NCBI GenBank assembly: GCA_016185245.1
Contig: JACPNZ010000039.1
Span: 1-64,000 of the forward strand
Source: Hyphomicrobiales bacterium
GTDB lineage: Bacteria; Pseudomonadota; Alphaproteobacteria; Rhizobiales; Aestuariivirgaceae
DNA: 64,000 nucleotides
Direction of reading: 5' to 3'
The position numbers and the translations under genes are program-made. The notes under the pieces were generated by a model. The model did not search any database. It worked only from the letters and a program-made list of their open reading frames with translations, and had not been told where the DNA came from. Every line of letters begins with the position of its first letter. Position 1 is the first letter of the stretch. Below, piece after piece: positions 9,943 through 18,677 of the stretch.

Positions 9943-10773
9943 TCAGCCCGCCTGGGCGTCTTCGCCTTTGGCGGCGATGCGATAGGCCTTGCTTGGCCCA
10001 AGGTCGCGCCAGAAGGAAAGCTTCGCATAGCGCTCGAACAGGTCGGGCGGCAGCACGGTTTGGCGTGGCCGCGGCTCGACCCTGGGGTGAACTCGGTGCA
10101 AGCCGCCGAGGCCGAGTGCGGCGTCGAACTCCGGCGCATCATAGTGCAGGTTGGAAAAATCGTGGTCGAAGGACGCTTCGCCGAGAAACTCGTAGATCAG
10201 CGCCAGGACATCCCTCGGCCGGTGGCAGACGAGATCATATTCGACCAGCATGAGGCGCCCGGCGTGTTCCGAATAGCAGGCCTCGCGGAGCGCATGCCAG
10301 GGAAAGCCGACGAGACGGTTGGCGCCGGCCAGGGCTTCGACCCGGGTGTAGACGGTGGCGCGCTCGGCGGCGCTGTTAAACAGTCGCGTATACTCCAAGA
10401 CATTGGCGCGGAACTGGCGCTCGAGCGAATCCATCACCCAGGCCACGTCACGCACGCAACAGATCATCCGGGCATCGGGAAACAGTTTGAGTAGCGCCGG
10501 CAGATGCGCCGTCCAGGCGCGGTTGGTATCGAAGATCACCGGCTCGTTGCGGTCGGCATAATAATTGTCGAAGAGCCCGCGCAGCAGTCTAGTGCGCTGT
10601 TCCGGGCTGACCAGGCCCGCAAGTTCGCTGCCGGCGGAGACTTGCGCGATCATTCCCTCGAACAGGCTGGCGATGGGGCTCGACATGCCGGCGTAAAGCC
10701 GCGGGTTCTGGCGCAGGATCGCCGCCATCAGCGTCGAGCCCGAACGCGGCAGGCCGGAAATGAAATGATAGAT
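9943..10773 (-). CDS. Sulfotransferase family protein, proposed non-canonical ATC start
   Basis: The P-loop IYHFISGLPRSGSTLMAAIL lies upstream of the first ATG (10728). GGGGAG is spaced 6 nt from ATC at 10773, and no ATG/GTG/TTG occurs between the upstream in-frame TAG and the P-loop. Confidence 0.7.
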   Translation of the reverse strand: MYHFISGLPRSGSTLMAAILRQNPRLYAGMSSPIASLFEGMIAQVSAGSELAGLVSPEQRTRLLRGLFDNYYADRNEPVIFDTNRAWTAHLPALLKLFPDARMICCVRDVAWVMDSLERQFRANVLEYTRLFNSAAERATVYTRVEALAGANRLVGFPWHALREACYSEHAGRLMLVEYDLVCHRPRDVLALIYEFLGEASFDHDFSNLHYDAPEFDAALGLGGLHRVHPRVEPRPRQTVLPPDLFERYAKLSFWRDLGPSKAYRIAAKGEDAQAG

Positions 10774-10823
10774 GGCCGTCTCCCCGAATTTTCGGCCGAG
10801 CCTGTCGCGCTAACGATGCCGAG

Positions 10824-11597
10824 TCAAGCTGGCAGGCGGACCGTCACACCGGCGACGGCCAGCGCCTCGCCAAGCGCACCTTCCGGAGTGGCGTCGGAGA
10901 CCAGCGTCATGGCCGCGGTCCAGGGCCCGTAGACGGCAAGCGACGGACGATCGAATTTGGAATGGTCGGCGAGAACGATCGTCCGGGCGGCGCGGCGCAT
11001 CATCGCCCCATAGATGAGGCCCGGGCCGACGCCGGCATCGTTGGGCCCTTCGGCAGTAACTCCGCTCGCCCCCAGGATCGCCTTGCTGGCGCGGAAGCGC
11101 TGCAGGGCGTCGATGGTGTCGGGTCCGTGGATCAGGCCCTCGCGGCCGTCATACTGGCCGGGTAGCATCAGCACCTTGTGCAGCGGATTGCTGGCCAGCG
11201 CCATGGCGATCGAAAAGGCATGGGTGATGACGGTGAGGTGGTTCAATTCGGCGGCAAGCCTGCGAGCAAAATGCAGCGTGGTGGCGCCACCGCCGATCAT
11301 CAGAATGTCGTTGGGCTCGATCAGCGTGACCGCCGTCGCGGCAATCGCCTCGCGCTCGGCAACCATCAGCATCTCGCGCTCGGCGAGAGCCGGCTCGAAG
11401 GCAACGGGCCGCATGGCGCCGCCATAGGTGCGATTGATCAGCCCACGCTCGTCGAGCTCGGCAAGATCGCGGCGCACCGTTTCGGTCGACACCGAAAGCA
11501 ACAGGGCCAGCTCATTCACCCGCAGCGACGGGGCGGCGCGCAGTTCCGCCACGATGCGGGCCTGGCGGTCGGACTTGTTGAGGCGGCTTGGCTTCAT
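10824..11597 (-). CDS. DeoR family transcriptional regulator, divergent from the BMC operon
   Basis: DRQARIVAELRAAPSLRVNELALLLSVSTETVRRDLAELDERGLINRTYGG HTH plus sugar-phosphate sensor domain. Confidence 0.9.
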   Translation of the reverse strand: MKPSRLNKSDRQARIVAELRAAPSLRVNELALLLSVSTETVRRDLAELDERGLINRTYGGAMRPVAFEPALAEREMLMVAEREAIAATAVTLIEPNDILMIGGGATTLHFARRLAAELNHLTVITHAFSIAMALASNPLHKVLMLPGQYDGREGLIHGPDTIDALQRFRASKAILGASGVTAEGPNDAGVGPGLIYGAMMRRAARTIVLADHSKFDRPSLAVYGPWTAAMTLVSDATPEGALGEALAVAGVTVRLPA

Positions 11598-11668
11598 GGA
11601 GCAATCATGCACGGCTTTGACCGGCTTCCAACGGCATTTCTGGACCATGGTCGGAAAATGACCGCTTG

Positions 11669-11686
11669 ACAACAGAATAATGTTGT
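11669..11686. promoter_or_regulatory. Inverted repeat ACAACA-GAATAA-TGTTGT, candidate operator
   Basis: Perfect 6+6 palindrome in the intergenic region between the divergent DeoR gene and the BMC operon. Confidence 0.55.
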
Positions 11687-11740
11687 GATTGCATGATATA
11701 TACTGTGAAGACGGTCATTTCGTGCCTGAAGGACCAACAA

Positions 11741-13024
11741 ATGTACGATTACGGCCTGTTCAAGTTCGAATCGAAGCAGCAGCTTCTCGACACGGCGATC
11801 CGCTACTGGAACCCGGACAAGACCAAGTTCTGGCAGAAGGCCGGCATCGATCTCGTTATCGACCGGCGCGAGGGCTACCGGCTCTACGACATGTCGGGCC
11901 GCAGCCTGATCGACCTGCATTTGAATGGCGGTACCTATAATTTCGGCCACCGGCACCCGGAGCTGGTGGAAACGCTGAAAGGGGCACTCGACTATTTCGA
12001 CATCGGCAACCACTGGTTTCCGTCGGTCGCCCGCGCCGCTCTCGCTGAATCCCTCGTCAAGGTCTCGTCCGGCATGACCTATGCGGTCTTCGCCCCCGGC
12101 GGGGCCGAAGCCGTCGACATCGCCATCAAGAGTGCCCGCTACGCCACCAAGCGGCGCAAGATCGTGTCGATCGTCAAGGGCTACCACGGCCATTCGGGGC
12201 TGTCGGTGGCAACCGGCGACGAGCGCTTCAGCAAGATCTTCCTCTCCGACCAGCCCGAGCATTTCGTCCAGGTGCCGTTCAATGACATCGACGCCATGGA
12301 GAAGGCGCTGAAGGGCAACGACTGCGCCGCGCTCATCATGGAAACGATCCCGGCGACCTATGGCTTTCCCATGCCGAAGCCCGGCTATCTCAACGCCTGC
12401 AAGGCCCTGTGCGTGAAGCACGATGCGATGTACATCGCCGACGAGGTGCAGACGGGGCTCATGCGCACCGGCTCCATGTGGGGCTGGCAGGCCTATGGCG
12501 TCGAGCCCGACATCATGGTGACCGCCAAGGGCCTCTCCGGCGGCCTCTATCCGATCAGTGCTTGTCTGGTGAACGACAAGACCGGCGGCTGGCTCAACGA
12601 GGATGGAGCGGCTCATATCTCGACCTCGGGCGGGGCCGAGCTCGGCTGCGTCGTCGCCCACAAGGTGATCGAGATGCTGCAGCGGCCGGAGCTCATCGCC
12701 AATGTCGGCTTCGTCAGCGAATTCATGGCCGAGGGCATGGCCGAGATGCGGCGGCGCCATGGCGATATTTTCACCGGCGTACGCCAGAAAGGCGTGATCC
12801 TGGGCCTCGAATTCAGTAATCATCCGGAAGGTGCGCTGCATGTCTCGCGGGCGCTTTACGAGCACGGCATCTGGGCCATTTTCTCCTCCCTCGACAAGCG
12901 GGTGCTGCAGTGGAAGCCGGGGGTGCTGCTCTCTTCCGATCTCTGTCAGGAAATCCTCGACCGCTTCGATGCCGCCATGCCGCGGGCCCGCCAACTCTTG
13001 CGCGACGCCGCGAAAGTGAATTGA
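11741..13024 (+). CDS. Class-III PLP aminotransferase / phospho-lyase-like enzyme of the BMC locus
   Basis: Class-III fold: YNFGHRHPELV, FAPGGAEAVDIAIKSARYATKRRKIVSIVKGYHGHSG, IADEVQTGLMRTG, MVTAKGLSGG. Confidence 0.9.
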   Translation: MYDYGLFKFESKQQLLDTAIRYWNPDKTKFWQKAGIDLVIDRREGYRLYDMSGRSLIDLHLNGGTYNFGHRHPELVETLKGALDYFDIGNHWFPSVARAALAESLVKVSSGMTYAVFAPGGAEAVDIAIKSARYATKRRKIVSIVKGYHGHSGLSVATGDERFSKIFLSDQPEHFVQVPFNDIDAMEKALKGNDCAALIMETIPATYGFPMPKPGYLNACKALCVKHDAMYIADEVQTGLMRTGSMWGWQAYGVEPDIMVTAKGLSGGLYPISACLVNDKTGGWLNEDGAAHISTSGGAELGCVVAHKVIEMLQRPELIANVGFVSEFMAEGMAEMRRRHGDIFTGVRQKGVILGLEFSNHPEGALHVSRALYEHGIWAIFSSLDKRVLQWKPGVLLSSDLCQEILDRFDAAMPRARQLLRDAAKVN

Positions 13025-13025
13025 G

Positions 13026-14537
13026 ATGACCGAAGTTCTTATGAAAGTTCCCGACGCACGGCTCGAACAGGGCCGGATGATGCTGGACCGGGCCCGCTGG
13101 GCGGCGGCGAAGCTGGCCAAGATGGACCGCGTGAGCGTCCAGCGAGTGACCGACGCGGTAGCCAAGGCCGGCCACGCCAAGGCCCAGCATTTCGCCGAGT
13201 GCGCCGTGCGCGAGACCGGCATGGGTGTCATCGATCACAAGCGCTTGAAGAACGAAGCCTGTTCCACCGGCATCGCCGATCTCTACGCGCACGAGGATTT
13301 CGTGGCACCCCGCATCGATGTGGGCAAGAAGATCGTCGAACTCCCCCGCCCCGCCGGGGTGATTTTCGCGCTCATCCCCGTCACCAATCCGATCGCCACC
13401 GTGTACTTCAAAACGCTGCTGGCGCTGATGACCCGCAATGCCATCATCCTGAGCCCACACCCGCAGGCCAAGGCCTGCTGTGCGGAAGCGGCGAGGCTTC
13501 TGGCCGAGGCGGCCAAGGCGGCCGGCGCTCCCGATGGCGTGATCCAGGTGATCGCCGAGCCCGATATTCCGCTGATCGAGAAGCTCATGTCGGACGAGCG
13601 CGTCGATCTGATCGTCGCAACCGGCGGGCCTTCGGTGGTCAAGGCCGCCTATCGCTCCGGCAATCCGGCCTTCGGCGTCGGCCCCGGCAATGCGCCGGTG
13701 CTGGTCGACGACACGGCCGACCTCCGGCTGGCGGCGAAGCGCATCGTCGAGTCCAAATCCTTCGACAATTCCATCTTGTGCACCAATGAATCGGTGGTGC
13801 TGGCGTTTTCCACAATCGCTGACCGGCTGCTGGAGGCGATGAAGTCGGCGGGCGCCCACGTCTGCAGCAGCGAAGAGACGGTGAAACTGCGCAACCTCTT
13901 GTTCCCCGAGCATGGCTTCAATATCGGCATGATCGGCAAGGATGCGAACCTCATCGCCCGGGCCGCCGGCTTCAATGCGCCCAACGCGAAAATTCTGGTG
14001 ACGCCGGTCGATCTCGTGCAGCCGGAAGAGAGGCTGGTGCGCGAGAAGCTTTGCCCGGTTCTCGCCTTCGCCCGCGTTCAGAACATCGACCAGGCCATAT
14101 CGGCGGCGCGCTCGATGATGCGCAAGGCCGGCCGCGGCCATTCCGCCGCCGTGCACTCGAAAAACGAAGCCAACATCCTGGCCTTCGCCGCGACCGTCCC
14201 GGCGTTGCGCGTTGCCGTCAATGCCGGCTGCTCGCTCGGAGCTTCCGGTTTCGAGACCAATCTCGGCCCCTCGATGACCATCGGCACGGGCTTTGCCGGA
14301 GGTTCCTCGATCGGCGACAATCTGACGCCGCATCACTTCGTCCACTTTGCCCGCATCGCCTACAACAAGGAGGCCGCCGAAGCCTTCGGCAATTTTGCCG
14401 GCCTCGACCCGCTCGACCTGCCGAAACGCGAGGCAGCACCCCTGAGCCTCGCCGTCGACAATTCATCCGACAGCGAACTTCGCCGTGAACTCCGCCGCAT
14501 CATTCTCGAGGAGCTGAGTGCGGTTCTGGCCGCCTGA
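13026..14537 (+). CDS. BMC-associated, likely CoA-acylating aldehyde dehydrogenase
   Basis: GVGPGNAPVLVDDTADL and FDNSILCTNESVV (catalytic Cys) motifs; amphipathic C-terminal helix ELRRELRRIILEELSAVLAA separated by a linker. Confidence 0.9.
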   Translation: MTEVLMKVPDARLEQGRMMLDRARWAAAKLAKMDRVSVQRVTDAVAKAGHAKAQHFAECAVRETGMGVIDHKRLKNEACSTGIADLYAHEDFVAPRIDVGKKIVELPRPAGVIFALIPVTNPIATVYFKTLLALMTRNAIILSPHPQAKACCAEAARLLAEAAKAAGAPDGVIQVIAEPDIPLIEKLMSDERVDLIVATGGPSVVKAAYRSGNPAFGVGPGNAPVLVDDTADLRLAAKRIVESKSFDNSILCTNESVVLAFSTIADRLLEAMKSAGAHVCSSEETVKLRNLLFPEHGFNIGMIGKDANLIARAAGFNAPNAKILVTPVDLVQPEERLVREKLCPVLAFARVQNIDQAISAARSMMRKAGRGHSAAVHSKNEANILAFAATVPALRVAVNAGCSLGASGFETNLGPSMTIGTGFAGGSSIGDNLTPHHFVHFARIAYNKEAAEAFGNFAGLDPLDLPKREAAPLSLAVDNSSDSELRRELRRIILEELSAVLAA

Positions 14538-14541
14538 CCCC

Positions 14542-15141
14542 ATGGCAACGCTCCGCTCCCTCATCTTCATCGACCAGCTGCAACCGCAGACCATGTGCTA
14601 TCTCGGCACCTGGATCAGGGGATCGCTGCCGCGCACCAACATGGCCGCCGAGATCATCGAGGTGGCCCCCGGCCTCGACATCGAGGCGCTGACCGATGTG
14701 GCGCTCAAGGCCGCCGACGTGCAGGGCGGCATTCTGGTGGTCGAACGCCAGTTCGGCTATCTCGAAATCCATTCGCGCGACGTGGCCGCCGTCAAGGCTG
14801 CCGCCGAGGCCGTCCTCGCCGCCATGGGCATGACGGCCGACCAGGCGATGCGCCCGAAGATCCTCGCTTCCAGGATCGTTACCCGCATCGATCCCGGCCA
14901 CGCTTTCCTCATTAACCGCAACAAGGGCGGCTCAATGATCCTGGCCGGCGAAACCCTGTTCGTGCTCGAAACCGAGCCCGCCGCCTATGCCATTCTCGCC
15001 GCCAACGCGGCCGAGAAGGCGGCGACCATCAAGATCATCGATTATCGCATGATCGGCGCCACCGGCCGGCTTTATCTCTCCGGCACCGAGTCGGAAGTGC
15101 GCGCCGCCGCCGATGCCGCCGAACAGGCCCTGGTGATGTGA
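14542..15141 (+). CDS. BMC-T (tandem BMC domain) shell protein 1
   Basis: Two BMC-like halves (MAAEIIEVAPGLDIEALTDVALKAADVQGGILVVERQFGYLEI ... AYAILAANAAEKAATIKIIDYRMIGATGRLYLSG). Confidence 0.85.
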   Translation: MATLRSLIFIDQLQPQTMCYLGTWIRGSLPRTNMAAEIIEVAPGLDIEALTDVALKAADVQGGILVVERQFGYLEIHSRDVAAVKAAAEAVLAAMGMTADQAMRPKILASRIVTRIDPGHAFLINRNKGGSMILAGETLFVLETEPAAYAILAANAAEKAATIKIIDYRMIGATGRLYLSGTESEVRAAADAAEQALVM

Positions 15142-15531
15142 ATGGCACTGAAACCCGAAACCGCGACGGAACTGCGGGGCATGGTGCGGGACCTCCTGCG
15201 CGAGGCCATGGCCGGGCGCGGCAGTGCCGCGAAGTCGGGTGTCGAAACGATCCGCATCGGCAATGACACGGAGTTGACCTCCTTCATCGCCCGCCTCATC
15301 GAACCGGCGACGCTGGAAGCCGTACGGGCCGGCAAGCTGCGTTTCACGCTTGCAGCAAGCCCTACTAACGCCCCTGCGTCCACAGCGGCCCTTGACGGGG
15401 TCATCACCGAGCAGAAACTTACCCGCCTCGCGGCTTCCGGCACCTTGCTGCTGGCTCCCGGTGCCGTTCTCACACCGCTGGCGCGCGACAAGGCGCGGCA
15501 GCTCGGTATTAAAATCGAAAGGAGACGCTAG
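15142..15531 (+). CDS. BMC-locus accessory protein, function unknown
   Basis: Lies between BMC-T and BMC-P genes; N-terminal amphipathic helix ELRGMVRDLLREAMAG; C-terminal GVITEQKLTRLAASGTLLLAPGAVLTPLARDKARQLGIKIER as in BMC accessory proteins. Confidence 0.65.
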   Translation: MALKPETATELRGMVRDLLREAMAGRGSAAKSGVETIRIGNDTELTSFIARLIEPATLEAVRAGKLRFTLAASPTNAPASTAALDGVITEQKLTRLAASGTLLLAPGAVLTPLARDKARQLGIKIERRR

Positions 15532-15783
15532 ATGCTCAAGGCAACCGTCACGGGCCGCATCTGGTCCACCAAGAAGATCGCCGAAATGCCCACCGGTTCG
15601 ATCCTCGAGGTCGTGGTCGACGAATCGAATTCGAAGCTTCTCGCCTTCGATCCGCTCGGTTGCGGCCAGGGCGAGAAGGTAATCGTGGCGACGGGTTCGG
15701 TCGCGGCCAGCTGGTTTTCCGGCAAGCCGCCGCCGGTCGATGCCCTGATCATCGGCTCCATCGACGAAACTGCATCGAAATAG
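15532..15783 (+). CDS. BMC-P (EutN/CcmL family) vertex protein
   Basis: [29 protein letters not shown]...[16 protein letters not shown]...[11 protein letters not shown]. Confidence 0.95.
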   Translation: MLKATVTGRIWSTKKIAEMPTGSILEVVVDESNSKLLAFDPLGCGQGEKVIVATGSVAASWFSGKPPPVDALIIGSIDETASK

Positions 15784-15811
15784 CACGCAATCGCTCAGCA
15801 AGGAGGACAAC

Positions 15812-16096
15812 ATGTCGAGCAATGCCATCGGAATGATCGAAACCAAGGGCTATGTGGCGGCACTCGCCGCGGCGGACGCCATGGTGAAGGCCGCCAATGT
15901 GACAATCATCGGCCGCGAACAGGTGGGCGACGGCCTCGTCGCCGTGGTGATCAACGGCGATGTCGGCGCGGTCAAGGCCGCAACCGAGGCCGGTGCCGAA
16001 GTGGCGGGCCAGGTGGGAACACTTGTTTCGGTCCATGTGATCCCGCGGCCCCATGCGGATGTCTCCAAGCACTTCACCGCCGGCAGCGCCAAGTAA
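15812..16096 (+). CDS. BMC-H shell protein
   Basis: [61 protein letters not shown]. Confidence 0.97.
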   Translation: MSSNAIGMIETKGYVAALAAADAMVKAANVTIIGREQVGDGLVAVVINGDVGAVKAATEAGAEVAGQVGTLVSVHVIPRPHADVSKHFTAGSAK

Positions 16097-16105
16097 GTCT
16101 GCGCC

Positions 16106-16759
16106 ATGGCCGCCGGAAGAATGGCGGCGAAGGGCGAGCTCAGGGTCTATTTGACACTCGAGACCCTGCAGCCGCAATTTGCCGCCTATATGGGAACGCC
16201 GACCCGGGCGCGGGGCTATCCGCCCTATGCCGGTCAGCACGCCCTCATCATCGAGGTCGCTCCCGGCCTGATGATCGAGCGGGTCATCGACCTGGCGCTC
16301 AAGGCCGATCCCGATCTCGAGCCCGGCATCCTGTTCGTCGAGCGTCAGTTCGGCATTCTGGAAATCCATGGTGACAGCAAGGACAAGCTCCTGGCCGCCG
16401 GCCGCGCCGTGCTCGAAGGCCTGGGGCTCGCCGACGGCGAACCGCTGGCACCGCGCATCCTATTCACCGATGTGATCGAGAACATCGCCGACAGCCATGC
16501 CGTCATCATCAACCGCAACCGCCAGGCTTCCATGGTGCTGCCGGGCGAGACGCTGCTGGTCTGCGAGATGGTGCCGGCACTTTATGCGGCAATCGCCGCC
16601 AACGAGGCGGAGAAGGCGGCCCCGGCCCTCACCCTGGTCGATGTGCAGATGATCGGCGCCGCCGGCCGGGTCTACATGTCGGGCAAGACGGCGGATGTCG
16701 AGCGGGGGCTTGCCGAGATGAACCGGGTTCTGGCAGGAATTGGCGGCAGGCAGGGATAG
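16106..16759 (+). CDS. BMC-T shell protein 2
   Basis: Paralog of 14542..15141 (TLETLQPQFAAYMGT, HALIIEVAPGLMIERVIDLALK, LFVERQFGILEIHG, INRNRQASMVLPGETLLVCE). Confidence 0.88.
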   Translation: MAAGRMAAKGELRVYLTLETLQPQFAAYMGTPTRARGYPPYAGQHALIIEVAPGLMIERVIDLALKADPDLEPGILFVERQFGILEIHGDSKDKLLAAGRAVLEGLGLADGEPLAPRILFTDVIENIADSHAVIINRNRQASMVLPGETLLVCEMVPALYAAIAANEAEKAAPALTLVDVQMIGAAGRVYMSGKTADVERGLAEMNRVLAGIGGRQG

Positions 16760-16762
16760 GCC

Positions 16763-17770
16763 ATGGATTTCGACGGGCTCGCGCACCAGGACCAGCTCAA
16801 CATTCTGCTCGAACTGGCGGACGCCTCGCTCGCCCGCTACGACCTGCCGCCCAATTGCGCGGTGGCGATGATCAATCTCTCGGAGAACGCCACCTACAGG
16901 ATCGAGGCGCCGGACGGACGGCGCTGGGCGCTCCGCATCCACCGCGACGGCTATCACTCGAAGACCGCCATCGCCTCGGAGCTCGCCTGGCTTGTCGATC
17001 TGCGCAATACGGGCGTCGTCGTGACGCCGCGGCCGATCAAGGGCAAGGACGGCGAGCTGATCCAGATCGTCGGCCACGCGGCGATGGGGCGGCCCCGCCA
17101 TATCGTTCTCTCCGACTGGGAGACCGGCGTGGAACCCGGCATCGGCGAGGATCTCGAAGGCCCCTTCGAGGTGCTGGGCGAGGTGACGGCGCGCATGCAT
17201 CTCCACACCCGCCAGTGGCAGCGGCCTTCCTGGTTCCAGCGCCACAGCTGGGATTTCGAGACGAGCCTCGGCGAGGACAGGCCCCACTGGGGCCGCTGGC
17301 GCGATGGCATGGGCGTCGACGCCGAAAGGGCGAGGCTCTTCGGCCGCACCGTCGATCTGATCGGCCGGCGGCTTGCTTCCTGTGGCAAGGGCCATGAGCG
17401 CTTCGGCCTCATCCATTGCGACCTCAGGCTCGCCAATCTGCTGATCGACGGCAAGGCGGTGAAGGTCATCGACTTCGACGATTGCGGCTTCGGCTGGTAC
17501 ATGTACGACGCGGCAACACCGGTCTCCTTCTACGAGCACGAGCCCCAGGTACCGGGTCTGATCGAGGCGTGGAAGAAAGGCTATCGCCGGGTGATCGCTT
17601 TGGCGAAGGAAGACGAGGCCGAAATCCCCACCTTCGTCATGCTGCGCCGCTTGCTGCTCGTTGCCTGGATCGGCTCGCACCACGAAACCGACCTCGCCAG
17701 ATCGATGGGCCTTCCGTACACGCAGGGAACCGTGGGCTTGTGCGAAGAGTATCTGCAGAAATTTTCATAA
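16763..17770 (+). CDS. APH/homoserine-kinase-like phosphotransferase, candidate amino-alcohol kinase
   Basis: RFGLIHCDLRLANLLIDGKAVKVIDFDDCGFGWYMYDAA catalytic loop; same operon as the shell genes. Confidence 0.88.
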   Translation: MDFDGLAHQDQLNILLELADASLARYDLPPNCAVAMINLSENATYRIEAPDGRRWALRIHRDGYHSKTAIASELAWLVDLRNTGVVVTPRPIKGKDGELIQIVGHAAMGRPRHIVLSDWETGVEPGIGEDLEGPFEVLGEVTARMHLHTRQWQRPSWFQRHSWDFETSLGEDRPHWGRWRDGMGVDAERARLFGRTVDLIGRRLASCGKGHERFGLIHCDLRLANLLIDGKAVKVIDFDDCGFGWYMYDAATPVSFYEHEPQVPGLIEAWKKGYRRVIALAKEDEAEIPTFVMLRRLLLVAWIGSHHETDLARSMGLPYTQGTVGLCEEYLQKFS

Positions 17771-17771
17771 G

Positions 17772-17840
17772 TTCTCCATGGCCGGGCTCGAACCCGGCCA
17801 CCCACACTGGATGACCGCCTCAAGGGCGGTCATGGAGAGA
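17772..17840. repeat. REP-like palindromic element
   Basis: ggccgggctcgaacccggcc and tgaccgcctcaagggcggtca hairpins bounded by tctccatgg/catggagaga; related to 42681..42764. Confidence 0.7.
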
Positions 17841-17846
17841 ACATTG

Positions 17847-18611
17847 TTACGCCTGAGCCAGCGCTTCCAGACTTTCCGGCAGGATCTGCCCGCCATCGAC
17901 GATGATGGTCTGGCCGGTGACGTAACCTGCCTCCTTCGAGGCAAAGTAGAGTGCGGCGTGGCCGATGTCCTCGACGCTGCCGAGGCGCTTCAAGGGTACC
18001 GAGGCGGCCATGGTGCGTTGGTATTCTTCGCCCATGCCGGCCAAGCCTTCGGTCACGATGTTGCCGGGCATCACCGCATTGACGGTGATGCCGTATTTGG
18101 CGAGCTCGATGCAGGCGGTGCGCATGAAGCCGAGCTGGCCCGCTTTGGTTGCGCCATAGTGGGTCCAGCCCGGATAGCCGGTGATCGGGCCGGTGATCGA
18201 CGAAGTAATGACGATGCGGCCCTGGTCGGATTTCTTCAAATAGGGTAGCGCCGCCTTGACCGAGAGAAAGGTGCCCTTGAGGTTGGTGTCGATGACCTCG
18301 TCCCACTGTTCGCCCGTCATCTCTTCGAGTTTGGCCGGCGGAAAGATGCCGGCGTTGGCGCACAGGACATCGAGGCCGCCATGGTGCCGCGCCGCTTCGG
18401 CCATGGCACCTTCGAGGCTCGACAGATCGGTCACGTCGCCGGCAATCCCGATACCGCCCAGTTCGCGCGCTGCGGCTTCCGCCCGATCGGCATGGCGGGC
18501 GATGATCGCGACCTTCGCTCCCGCCCCGGCAAACACCCGCGCGATGCCCTTGCCGATGCCCTTGGAGCCGCCGGTCACCACGACCGACCGGCCCCGCAAT
18601 GACGATGACAT
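17847..18611 (-). CDS. SDR family oxidoreductase, candidate amino-alcohol dehydrogenase
   Basis: VVVTGGSKGIGKGIARVFAG Rossmann motif; YGATKAGQLGF active site. Confidence 0.92.
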   Translation of the reverse strand: MSSSLRGRSVVVTGGSKGIGKGIARVFAGAGAKVAIIARHADRAEAAARELGGIGIAGDVTDLSSLEGAMAEAARHHGGLDVLCANAGIFPPAKLEEMTGEQWDEVIDTNLKGTFLSVKAALPYLKKSDQGRIVITSSITGPITGYPGWTHYGATKAGQLGFMRTACIELAKYGITVNAVMPGNIVTEGLAGMGEEYQRTMAASVPLKRLGSVEDIGHAALYFASKEAGYVTGQTIIVDGGQILPESLEALAQA

Positions 18612-18677
18612 GTGCGCTTCTCCCTAAAGAAAGGGGGACAGCGCCGCCGCTGTCCCCGCACTGACGCGTATTTCGAC

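Noticed and set aside
11594-14345. Long antisense ORFs (545 aa, 510 aa) across the BMC aminotransferase and AldDH
   Set aside because: Compositional artefacts; the plus-strand frames carry the conserved motifs.
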